NCBI GenBank assembly: GCA_946641795.1
Contig: CAMPBZ010000092.1
Span: 1 to 5,154 of the forward strand
DNA: 5,154 nt
Direction: 5' to 3'
Source of the DNA: an uncultured Clostridia bacterium
Lineage (GTDB): Bacteria; Bacillota; Clostridia; Oscillospirales; CAG-272
The first letter of the stretch is position 1, and every line of letters begins with the position of its first letter. Below, one piece after another: positions 1-5,070 of the stretch. The translations under genes and the position numbers were made by a program. The notes below the pieces were generated by a model. The model did no database searches, was not told the DNA's origin, and saw only the letters and a list, made by a program, of their open reading frames with translations.

Positions 1-248
1 GCGATATCGGCATTACCTCCCCTGATATGTGCCGCTGCGTAAAGCTGGCAACCGGGATGACCATTGTGGACCATTTGAACACCATTCGCTGCAACGCCGC
101 CCGCCATTACCTGCTCCACTCCAAAAAGAGCATTCGGGAAATCGCCTCGCTTTGCGGTTTTAACGGCAGTTCCTACTTTTCAAAAATCTATAAGCAGATT
201 ATGGGCGTTTCGCCCAACGACGCCCGCAAAGAACCGGCGAACGGCTGA
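1..248 (+). CDS. AraC/XylS-family transcriptional regulator, C-terminal part (5' truncated by window)
   Basis: The reading frame is open from base 3 to a TGA at 246-248 and gives 81 residues, so the N-terminal sensor domain and the start lie outside the window. What remains is most of the AraC DNA-binding domain, which has two helix-turn-helix units. The end of the first unit and the linker helix are seen in the segment with ATGMTIVDHLNTIR, matching the family pattern TGxxFxxYLNxxR. The second unit is SIREIASLCGF followed by SYFSKIYKQIMGVSP, matching the family signature IxEIAxxxGFxxxSYFxRxFKKxxGxSP. The family binds DNA and usually activates nearby genes in response to small ligands. The ligand and targets cannot be deduced because the sensor domain is missing. 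The downstream lipoprotein gene has its own strong promoter, so co-transcription is unlikely, though regulation of it is possible. An in-frame ATG at 27 is internal to the domain and is not the start. Confidence 0.88.
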   Translation, partial: DIGITSPDMCRCVKLATGMTIVDHLNTIRCNAARHYLLHSKKSIREIASLCGFNGSSYFSKIYKQIMGVSPNDARKEPANG

Positions 249-284
249 CCGCCGCGCCGCGCCGGGCCGCGAAGCGGCACGGCA

Positions 285-324
285 AATGCCAAAGGGGAGC
301 GCGATAGCGCTCCCCTTTGGCATT
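285..324. terminator. Perfect 18-bp inverted repeat, probable atypical terminator or intergenic hairpin
   Basis: Arms 285-302 and 307-324 are perfectly complementary around a GATA loop at 303-306. The stem contains a run of four G-C pairs and a GCGC top. It lies 36 bases after the AraC stop codon, where a terminator is expected. The + strand sequence after the stem (GTTCCCC) is not a U-tract, and neither is the sequence on the other side, so this is not a canonical intrinsic terminator. It could be a terminator working by another route, an RNA 3' end stabiliser or a dispersed palindrome. Confidence 0.5.
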
Positions 325-328
325 GTTC

Positions 329-344
329 CCCGGCGTTTGCCGGG
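329..344. repeat. Second small GC-rich hairpin
   Basis: CCCGGC (329-334) pairs with GCCGGG (339-344) around a GTTT loop. It follows the long palindrome by four bases. A further short hairpin, GCCGC-GAA-GCGGC, lies before the palindrome at 266-278, so the gap 249-350 is a string of GC-rich stems. No U-tract follows. The function is not known. Confidence 0.45.
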
Positions 345-383
345 CGGCGTGGCAGGGGGGTACAGTAAAATTTTGCCGTACCG

Positions 384-412
384 TTGACTTTTTGCACGTT
401 CTATGATACAAT
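384..412 (+). promoter_or_regulatory. Sigma-A type promoter for the lipoprotein-MFS unit
   Basis: The -35 box TTGACT (384-389) and -10 box TACAAT (407-412) are separated by exactly 17 bases, with TG at 404-405 forming an extended -10. Transcription should start near 418-420, giving a leader of about 30 bases before the ATG at 448. No operator-like palindrome overlaps the boxes. Confidence 0.85.
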
Positions 413-432
413 GAATATAATTCCGAAGAAGT

Positions 433-438
433 AAGGAG
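433..438 (+). promoter_or_regulatory. Ribosome binding site of the lipoprotein gene
   Basis: AAGGAG lies 9 bases before the ATG at 448 and fixes that start. It is the strongest Shine-Dalgarno site in the window. Confidence 0.85.
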
Positions 439-447
439 CAAAGAACA

Positions 448-1062
448 ATGAAATTGAAACACGTCATCCTGTTCGTTTTGATAGCGGCAACCCTGTTTGC
501 CTTTTCCTGCGCAAAGAAACCGGCCGAAACCGAGCCCGAAACTCCGGACGAAGGAACCGTCATCATTCCCGAAGGGTTGACCTTTGCCCCGGTAGTGCAA
601 GGCAGTATCTTTTACCTGGTGCAAGGGCAGGAATACGCGGGCGAAGAGCTGGTCATTCCGGCCCAATCCGGCGACGGGCATACCGTTACCGAAGTTGGCA
701 CACTCGGCTTTTATAACCGCACCAACCTGAAAAAAGTGACCCTTCCCTCCACCATTGAAAAAATCAACGCGCAGGCTTTTTCGGGTTGCACTTCCCTGAC
801 CGAGATTATTCTGCCACACAGCTTGGAAATGATTTTGACCTGGGCTTTTGAAAATTGCACGTCGCTTGCCACCATCACAATTCCCAATTCTGTTTATGCG
901 ATCGCTTCGGACGCCTTTGAGGGCTGCACCTCCCTTTCGGAGATCACCTACCAGGGCACCATAGAGGGATGGAACAGCAATATTTTGAATTCCGGAAACA
1001 TCCGTTGGGAAAGACAAGTTACCATTCATTGCTCCGACGGTGACATTGTGCTCGGCGAATAA
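448..1062 (+). CDS. BspA-type leucine-rich-repeat (LRR_5) surface lipoprotein
   Basis: The 204-residue protein begins with a lysine-containing n-region and a hydrophobic core (about residues 6-19). A lipobox-like AFSC follows with Cys21 as the predicted lipidation site. Ala at -3 is less usual than Leu, so lipidation is likely but not certain. Residues 22-36 are a Glu/Pro/Thr-rich linker. From residue 88 there are three full 23-residue repeats (88-110, 111-133, 134-156) plus a partial fourth. Each begins with the pattern F-x-x-C/R-T-S/N-L and continues with ITIP-like strands, as in the BspA/LRR_5 family. The C-terminus (GTIEGWNSNI and then TIHCSDGDI) matches the usual closing segment of such proteins, so the gene looks complete. 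The family is found on cell surfaces and is often linked to protein binding or adhesion; the partner here is unknown. It is the first gene after the promoter at 384-412, and the MFS gene follows after 16 bases. Confidence 0.87.
   Translation: MKLKHVILFVLIAATLFAFSCAKKPAETEPETPDEGTVIIPEGLTFAPVVQGSIFYLVQGQEYAGEELVIPAQSGDGHTVTEVGTLGFYNRTNLKKVTLPSTIEKINAQAFSGCTSLTEIILPHSLEMILTWAFENCTSLATITIPNSVYAIASDAFEGCTSLSEITYQGTIEGWNSNILNSGNIRWERQVTIHCSDGDIVLGE
709..915 (+). repeat. Three 69-base repeats encoding 23-residue LRR_5 units
   Basis: Consecutive units code for residues 88-110, 111-133 and 134-156 of the lipoprotein. They are alike at the protein level (Phe, Cys-Thr-Ser-Leu, Ile-Pro and Ala at fixed positions) but have diverged at the DNA level, so they are old structural repeats rather than a recent tandem amplification. 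The first unit has Arg-Thr-Asn-Leu in place of Cys-Thr-Ser-Leu. Confidence 0.75.
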
Positions 1063-1078
1063 AAATTGATATAAAACA

Positions 1079-2368
1079 ATGAAAAAATTTACCCTCTTTC
1101 ACCAATACCGGGGATTGAGGCGCGAAAACTACGTCCTGTTTTTCGGCAACATCGTTACCAATATGGGCTCGATGGTGTGGCCGATGATGACCTTGATTTT
1201 GGACCGAAAAATGGGGATGAGCGCCGGGAACATCGCCCTGCTTTTAATGCTTGGCTCCATTATTTGTATGCCGGCAAACCTGCTTGGTGGGCGGCTGGCG
1301 GATAAGGTCAACAAGAAAAACATCATCCTGGTCGGCGACATCGTTTCGGTGACCTGCTACATTGTTTGCGGGCTGATCCCGCTTTCCTACGTTACCATCG
1401 GGCTGATTATGCTGGCAAGCGTGTTCCAGAGCATTGAAGGCCCGGCTTACAGCGCCCTGATTGCCGATATTACCCCTACCAAAGACCGCGAAAAAGCCTA
1501 TTCCCTGTTGTACCTCGGTGCAAACATCGGACTGATGGTATCGCCTACGCTCAGCGGCATTCTGTTTAAGGATTACCTTTGGCTGGCATTCATCATCAGC
1601 GGCGTTGCCATTGGCTGCTCCACTTTGCTGATCTGGTTCCTTGTGCGGAACATTACCCCGGTGGAGGAAGAAACCGAGGAGGCCGTTTACCAAAAGGCGC
1701 GCAAAGGCGCAAGCGTTTGGCGCGTGCTTTGGGAGAACAAGGCGGTCCTGCTCTTCACCGTCATCACGGCGCTTTACTACGCCGCCTACAACCAGTTCAA
1801 CTTCCTGATGCCGCTGGAAATGGGACACATTCACGGGGATAACGGCGCGCTCATCTTTGGCACCGTCACCAGCCTGAACTGCATTATCGTGGTCATTTTT
1901 ACCCCGCTCATTACGGGCTGGTTCAAAAAATTGCGCGAAACCGGCAAACTGGTGGTCGGGCGCGCGCTGTTGATTGCCGGCTACCTGCTGTTCATTCTTT
2001 TGCTCGGCTTTATCCCGGTCTATTATGCCGCCATTGTGCTGTTTACCTGGGGCGAAATTTTCAGCACGCTGGCGGAAGGACCGTACGAATCCAAGCGCGT
2101 TCCCTCCTCCCACCGCGGGCGGCTGACCAGCGTTCTCGGCGTTACGCAGGGCATTCTGCTGGCGCTCTTCAACGTGGGTGTTGGAAAGGTTTATGACGCC
2201 GCAGGGTCGCTCGGCGCGTGGATTATTGTGCTTTCCGCCGCGGGGCTTTCGCTCCTGCTTGCCATTTGGCTGATCCGCCTGGACCGCAAGAAATACCCGA
2301 TGCTGTATCTTGAAAAAACGGAAGAAACGGAGCAACCAGAGCCGACCGAAAAGACCGAGCAACCATAA
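1079..2368 (+). CDS. Major facilitator superfamily transporter, drug-efflux (DHA) type
   Basis: This is a 429-residue integral membrane protein with about 12 hydrophobic helices in two halves of six. They are separated by a charged cytoplasmic loop at about residues 190-215 (VEEETEEAVYQKARKG). The loop between helices 2 and 3 carries the MFS motif A (GGRLADKVNKK, residues 70-80, with Asp75). The segment GPAYSALIADITP (121-133) and the following YSLLYLGANIGLMVSP resemble the helix 4-5 region of proton-driven multidrug antiporters. The likely role is export of small molecules across the cytoplasmic membrane using the proton gradient; the substrate cannot be read. The tail after residue 411 is hydrophilic and repetitive in Glu, Thr and Pro. 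The ATG at 1079 is preceded by an in-frame TGA at 1067-1069, so it is the most upstream possible start. No Shine-Dalgarno site is visible before it, and translation may be coupled to the lipoprotein gene ending 16 bases earlier. Confidence 0.93.
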   Translation: MKKFTLFHQYRGLRRENYVLFFGNIVTNMGSMVWPMMTLILDRKMGMSAGNIALLLMLGSIICMPANLLGGRLADKVNKKNIILVGDIVSVTCYIVCGLIPLSYVTIGLIMLASVFQSIEGPAYSALIADITPTKDREKAYSLLYLGANIGLMVSPTLSGILFKDYLWLAFIISGVAIGCSTLLIWFLVRNITPVEEETEEAVYQKARKGASVWRVLWENKAVLLFTVITALYYAAYNQFNFLMPLEMGHIHGDNGALIFGTVTSLNCIIVVIFTPLITGWFKKLRETGKLVVGRALLIAGYLLFILLLGFIPVYYAAIVLFTWGEIFSTLAEGPYESKRVPSSHRGRLTSVLGVTQGILLALFNVGVGKVYDAAGSLGAWIIVLSAAGLSLLLAIWLIRLDRKKYPMLYLEKTEETEQPEPTEKTEQP

Positions 2369-2379
2369 AAAAATAAATG

Positions 2380-2422
2380 AAAAGCGCGATGGAAAAACCG
2401 CTTCGCGCTTTTTTTGTTTTTT
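2380..2422 (+). terminator. Intrinsic terminator after the MFS gene
   Basis: The stem AAAAGCGCG (2380-2388) pairs with CGCGCTTTT (2404-2412) over nine base pairs with a 15-base loop. The T-rich run continues to 2422 with one G at 2416. It starts 11 bases after the MFS stop codon. The A-rich sequence before the stem could give weak activity on the other strand too. Confidence 0.92.
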
Positions 2423-2424
2423 CG

Positions 2425-2453
2425 TTGATTTCTTTCCCGTTTCGTGTTATAAT
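2425..2453 (+). promoter_or_regulatory. Sigma-A type promoter for the GNAT-GNAT-EamA operon
   Basis: The -35 box TTGATT (2425-2430) and consensus -10 box TATAAT (2448-2453) are separated by 17 bases, with TG at 2445-2446 as an extended -10. The -35 begins three bases after the T-run of the preceding terminator. The start of transcription is expected near 2460, giving a leader of about 27 bases. Confidence 0.88.
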
Positions 2454-2476
2454 GGGGTAGATCATTTGACGTTTTC

Positions 2477-2481
2477 GGGGG
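2477..2481 (+). promoter_or_regulatory. Weak ribosome binding site deciding the YoaP start
   Basis: GGGGG ends 5 bases before ATG 2487. It is a poor match to AGGAGG but the only purine run in the 27-base leader, and it supports 2487 over the longer in-frame start. Confidence 0.5.
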
Positions 2482-2486
2482 TTTTT

Positions 2487-3242
2487 ATGGAATACATCAA
2501 AGTTACGAAGGAAAATTTGGAAACGGAGCACATTTGCTGTGCCATTTCTAACAACAAGGATGTTCAAGTCGCCTCCAAAAAAGCCTGGCTTGCCGACCGT
2601 TTTGACGAAGGGCTGGTCTTTTTGAAAAGCGTTGAGCGCGGAAAATGTTTTATTGAGTACATTCCCGCCGAGAACGCCTGGAACCCGATTTATGCCGGCG
2701 GCTACCTTTACATTGACTGCCTGTGGGTCTCCGGCTCCTTCAAGGGTCACGGCTACTCCAACGATTTGCTGGGCGAATGCATCCGCGACGGAAAAGAGCA
2801 CGGCAAACGCGGGCTTTGCATTCTTTCCTCGGCAAAAAAGTTGCCCTTTCTTGCCGACCCGAAATATTTGAAATACAAGGGCTTTTCGGTTTGCGACACG
2901 GCCGACAACGGCATTCAGCTTTGGTATTTGCCTTTTTCGCCCGACGCGCCGCTTCCCCGCTTGAAGGAATGCGCCAAACATCCGCGCATTGACGAGCCCG
3001 GCTACGTTCTTTATTATACCAATCAATGCCCGTTCAACGGCAAATACGTACCGATTTTGGAGCAAACCGCGAAAGAACACGGCATTCCCTTTCGCGCCGT
3101 CAAGCTGGAAAGCAAAGCCGCCGCGCAGAACGCGCCTACGCCGATTACCACCTACGCGCTGTTTTACAACGGCGCCTATATAACCAACGAACAAATGAAC
3201 GATACTAAATTTATGAAGCTGGTAATGCAAAAAAATGGATAA
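2487..3242 (+). CDS. yoaP: GNAT-family N-acetyltransferase with C-terminal YoaP domain
   Basis: The 251-residue protein has two parts. Residues about 1-150 are a GNAT fold. The acetyl-CoA-binding motif A is seen in DCLWVSGSFKGHGYSNDLL (77-95), where FKGHGY corresponds to the Q/RxxGxG/A turn. Residues about 165-250 match the YoaP domain found after GNAT in Bacillus YoaP. It has a thioredoxin-like layout: a beta strand, YYTNQCPF with Cys181, a helix, then APTPITTYALFYNG, where the Pro before the strand is at the usual cis-Pro position. The start is taken as ATG 2487, not the in-frame ATG at 2310. The latter lies inside the MFS gene and upstream of both terminator and promoter, while 2487 has GGGGG at 2477-2481 and gives the family length. 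There are nine cysteines, including a Cys17-Cys18 pair. The acetylated substrate is unknown. It is the first gene of a three-gene operon and overlaps the next gene by 8 bases. Confidence 0.92.
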   Translation: MEYIKVTKENLETEHICCAISNNKDVQVASKKAWLADRFDEGLVFLKSVERGKCFIEYIPAENAWNPIYAGGYLYIDCLWVSGSFKGHGYSNDLLGECIRDGKEHGKRGLCILSSAKKLPFLADPKYLKYKGFSVCDTADNGIQLWYLPFSPDAPLPRLKECAKHPRIDEPGYVLYYTNQCPFNGKYVPILEQTAKEHGIPFRAVKLESKAAAQNAPTPITTYALFYNGAYITNEQMNDTKFMKLVMQKNG

Positions 3243-3768
3243 AATGAAGCTGATAGAGCCAACCATTGAATTTGCCGATCAGATTGCGGCATACCGTGCC
3301 GAATTTCTTGCCTCCGGCAACTCGATGGACGGAACCGGCGCTTTGCGGCGTTTTGAAAACCCGTTGGATTGGATCGACTATGTAAACGCCGGGAAAGATC
3401 CGACAACAATTGCGCCGGGGCTGGTGCCGGCAACGCTTTACCTCTATGTCCGTGCATCCGACCGAAAAGTCGTCGGGATGATCCAAATTCGCCATTATTT
3501 CAACGATTATTTGGAAAAATACGCCGGGCACATCGGCTATTCTGTTGCGCCGAGCGAACGGCGAAAGGGGTACGCCACGCAAATGTTGCGGGACGTTCTG
3601 CCAAAATGCCGCGAGCTGGGGATCCAGAAAGCGCTCGTTTGCTGTTATACCGAAAACGAAGGAAGCCGCAAAACCATTTTGCGCAACGGCGGCGTTTACG
3701 AATCCACTATTTTTGAGCCGGAAAAAGAAAAGCAGATCGAGCGCTATTGGATCGATCTTTCAAAATAA
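3235..3768 (+). CDS. GNAT-family N-acetyltransferase (COG3981-like predicted acetyltransferase)
   Basis: The 177-residue protein is a single-domain GNAT. Strand 4 and motif A are seen in HIGYSVAPSERRKGYATQML (99-118), with ERRKGYA as the pyrophosphate-binding turn for acetyl-CoA. Motif B is seen in NEGSRKTILRNGGVYES (141-157). The N-terminal SGNSMDGTGALRRFENPLDW and the central IQIRHYFNDYLEKYAGHIGY are typical of the COG3981 group, whose substrates are mostly uncharacterised. The ATG at 3235 overlaps the upstream stop as ATGGATAA, so translation is probably coupled to the YoaP gene. A second in-frame ATG at 3244 just after that stop is also possible and would shorten the protein by three residues. 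No strong Shine-Dalgarno site precedes either. The protein has no clear sequence relation to the upstream GNAT beyond the shared fold, so the pair is not an obvious tandem duplication. Confidence 0.92.
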   Translation: MDKMKLIEPTIEFADQIAAYRAEFLASGNSMDGTGALRRFENPLDWIDYVNAGKDPTTIAPGLVPATLYLYVRASDRKVVGMIQIRHYFNDYLEKYAGHIGYSVAPSERRKGYATQMLRDVLPKCRELGIQKALVCCYTENEGSRKTILRNGGVYESTIFEPEKEKQIERYWIDLSK

Positions 3769-3783
3769 AAGCAAGGAAATACT

Positions 3784-4689
3784 ATGAAACAAAACAAACT
3801 TTTCGGCCCGTTTATTCTACTGTTAACGGCCATCATTTGGGGCTCGGCGTTCGTGGCGCAACGGTCGGGAATGGACGCCATTGAGCCGCTCACCTTTACC
3901 GCCGCGCGAATGATCTTATCGGCGGTTGCGCTGGGCATTCCGGCAGTTCTGATCGGTCTGCGTGACCGGCGCGTAGAGCCGAAAGAAAATCGACAGAAGA
4001 AAACAAAATATACATTGATCGGCGGCGTTGGATGCGGCGTTTTTCTGGCGGCGGCAACCATTTTTCAGCAATATGGAATTGTGGAAACGACCGCCGGAAA
4101 AGCCGGGTTCATCACCGCGCTTTATATGCTGATGGTACCGATTTTAAGCCTGATCCTCTTCCGCAAAAAGGGGACCTGGCTTGTTTGGCTGGCGGTGCTG
4201 GTGGGCGTTGTTGGAATGTACCTGCTTTGTATGAACGAGCAATTCCGTATGACGCGCGGCGACGTACTTCTTTCGGTTTGCGCGCTTCTTTTCAGCGGGC
4301 ACATTCTGTTTTGCGACCACTTTATCGGGCAGGTCAACCCGGTGCAAATGTCGGCGGTGCAGTTTGCAACCGCCTCGGTCATCTCCACCGTCGCGGCCTT
4401 CATTGCCGAGCAACCCAGCTGGGAAAAGATCGTCTCGGCGGCCGTTCCGATCCTTTACTGCGGCCTGGTTTCGGGCGGCGTTGGCTACACGCTTCAAATG
4501 GTGGGGCAAAAATATACCGACGCTACCGTGGCTTCCCTTTTGATGAGCCTGGAAGCGGTTTTTGCAGTTCTTGCCGGCGTGATCATCCTGCACGAGCGGA
4601 TGACGTTGCGCGAAATTTTGGGAAGCATCATTCTGTTTGCCGCCATTGTTCTGGTGCAGATCCCACTGCCGAAAAAGAAGGAAAAATAG
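3784..4689 (+). CDS. EamA/DMT-family transporter (10 TM permease)
   Basis: The 301-residue membrane protein has about ten hydrophobic helices arranged as two EamA repeats (about residues 8-150 and 158-292). Helix 1 has the family's TAIIWGSAFVAQ (15-26). Helices 3-4 carry the ALYMLMVPILSLIL segment. The second repeat ends with the strongly conserved SLLMSLEAVFAVLAG and ILHERMTLREILGS (251-281). The family exports or imports amino acids, sugars, nucleosides or other metabolites; the substrate cannot be assigned from sequence. The start ATG 3784 has AAGGAA at 3773-3778 with 5-base spacing and lies 15 bases after the upstream GNAT stop, so it belongs to the same operon. The C-terminus is Lys-rich, suggesting a cytoplasmic end. 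No terminator follows, so the transcript may continue toward the tRNA gene. Confidence 0.93.
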   Translation: MKQNKLFGPFILLLTAIIWGSAFVAQRSGMDAIEPLTFTAARMILSAVALGIPAVLIGLRDRRVEPKENRQKKTKYTLIGGVGCGVFLAAATIFQQYGIVETTAGKAGFITALYMLMVPILSLILFRKKGTWLVWLAVLVGVVGMYLLCMNEQFRMTRGDVLLSVCALLFSGHILFCDHFIGQVNPVQMSAVQFATASVISTVAAFIAEQPSWEKIVSAAVPILYCGLVSGGVGYTLQMVGQKYTDATVASLLMSLEAVFAVLAGVIILHERMTLREILGSIILFAAIVLVQIPLPKKKEK

Positions 4690-4721
4690 AAAAAACTCTG
4701 CCCTGTTCTGCGTGAACGCTC

Positions 4722-4750
4722 TTGACAGCCACCGCATTTTGTGATAGAAT
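4722..4750 (+). promoter_or_regulatory. Strong sigma-A promoter for tRNA-Leu
   Basis: The consensus -35 box TTGACA (4722-4727) and -10 box TAGAAT (4745-4750) are separated by 17 bases, with TG at 4742-4743. The transcript should begin near 4757, leaving a leader of roughly 98 bases before the mature tRNA. That leader holds the heptad repeat and the tRNA-like inverted segment. Confidence 0.88.
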
Positions 4751-4769
4751 AGGACAGATAAAGCCACCT

Positions 4770-4804
4770 TTCCCTCTTCACTTTTCACTCTTCACTATTC
4801 CCTT
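4770..4804. repeat. Five-unit 7-bp tandem repeat TTC(A/C)CTN
   Basis: The units are TTCCCTC, TTCACTT, TTCACTC, TTCACTA and TTCCCTT, contiguous over 35 bases. The three middle units agree in the first six positions, and the outer two share the same A-to-C change. The strand bias is marked: pyrimidine-rich on + and GTGAA-rich on -. It falls in the predicted tRNA leader about 13 bases after the expected transcription start. Confidence 0.8.
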
Positions 4805-4808
4805 ATTT

Positions 4809-4843
4809 TGCGGGCATGTGCGTTGAAATTCCGCCACACCCGC
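4809..4843 (-). pseudogene. Shrunken tRNA-Leu-like remnant (acceptor stem and D-arm only)
   Basis: Read on the minus strand from 4843, the first 17 bases match the 5' end of the tRNA-Leu at 4855 at 15 positions. The minus-strand segment has 7 + 7 acceptor halves (4843-4837 with 4816-4810) pairing through five Watson-Crick and two G-U pairs. T and G follow at tRNA positions 8 and 9, then a D-stem GCG/CGC with a 9-base loop. After three more bases comes the 3' acceptor half TGCCCGC and an A in the discriminator position (complement of 4809). The anticodon, variable and T arms are absent, and AAA stands where CCA would be. It is probably a deletion remnant; a role as a structured element is possible. 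Confidence 0.6.
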
Positions 4844-4854
4844 TCACTTCATTC

Positions 4855-4939
4855 GCGGGCATGGCGGAATTGGCAGACGCGTTGGATTTAGGATCCAATA
4901 CCTACCGGTGTGCAGGTTCAAGTCCTGTTGCCCGCACCA
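4855..4939 (+). tRNA. tRNA-Leu (anticodon UAG)
   Basis: The gene folds as a class II tRNA. The acceptor stem is 4855-4861 with 4929-4935. The D-arm has stem GCG (4864-4866)/CGC (4878-4880) and a loop containing GG. The anticodon stem TTGGA/TCCAA (4882-4886, 4894-4898) carries loop TTTAGGA with anticodon TAG at 4889-4891. The long variable arm is at about 4899-4911, and the T-arm GCAGG-TTCAAGT-CCTGT is at 4912-4928. The discriminator is A4936 and CCA is encoded at 4937-4939. It reads CUN leucine codons, mainly CUA. It has its own promoter and terminator, so it is a single-gene unit, with possible read-through from the permease operon. Confidence 0.98.
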
Positions 4940-4944
4940 AAATC

Positions 4945-4977
4945 CCGGCTACGGTCTTTGCCGTAGCAGGTTTTTTT
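4945..4977 (+). terminator. Intrinsic terminator of tRNA-Leu
   Basis: GCTACGGT (4948-4955) pairs with GCCGTAGC (4960-4967) around a CTTT loop, ending in a T-G wobble. CC/GG pairs below a G-A mismatch extend the stem. Seven T residues follow at 4971-4977. It begins six bases after the CCA end. Confidence 0.93.
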
Positions 4978-5034
4978 GTATGGGTAACCGGGTTTTCAGA
5001 ACCCCACAGGCTTGCAAAGTGAGCCCTCCTTCTC

Positions 5035-5070
5035 TCATTTGACCGATCAACAACAGAGGTGTTCAAATGA
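5035..5070 (+). promoter_or_regulatory. Inverted repeat enclosing the ribosome binding site and start codon of the last gene
   Basis: TCATTTGA (5035-5042) is perfectly complementary to TCAAATGA (5063-5070), which contains the ATG at 5067. The Shine-Dalgarno AGAGGTG (5055-5061) lies in the 20-base loop. CC at 5043-5044 could also pair with GG at 5058-5059. If formed in mRNA, the stem would hide the start codon. With eight mostly A-U pairs it is weak, so chance is possible. Confidence 0.4.

Noticed and set aside
199..1029. Minus-strand frame of 276 codons opposite the lipoprotein gene
   Set aside because: It runs through the hairpin region and promoter, has no recognisable domain, and the + strand gene has a signal peptide, repeats and a strong ribosome binding site.
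1070..1075. TATAAA as a -10 box for the MFS gene
   Set aside because: The transcript would begin at or after the ATG, and no -35 box is found 17 bases upstream.
1244..2362. Long open frame on the minus strand opposite the MFS gene
   Set aside because: Its composition (rich in Gln, Asn, Arg and Gly, without motifs) is that of an antisense shadow, and the + strand gene has clear membrane helices and MFS motif A.
2463..2470. CATTTGAC octamer upstream of the YoaP gene, also present at 5036-5043
   Set aside because: Two copies of an 8-mer in different contexts, one in a hairpin arm and one not, are too little to claim a shared operator.
2310..2486. N-terminal extension of the YoaP gene by 59 codons
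   Set aside because: It starts inside the MFS gene and runs through an intrinsic terminator and the promoter of the operon. The encoded part is Lys/Phe-rich low complexity and not part of the family.
4690..4721. Possible terminator after the EamA gene
   Set aside because: The only stem is four base pairs (GTTC/GAAC at 4705-4717) with no T-run after it.
4816..5022. Open frame of 68 codons across the tRNA-Leu, containing MAELADALDLGSN
   Set aside because: It is the translation of the tRNA gene and its terminator, a frequent false protein call. It has no ribosome binding site.
5039..5044. TTGACC as a -35 box for the last gene
   Set aside because: A -10 at normal spacing would fall on the start codon and no AT-rich box is there.
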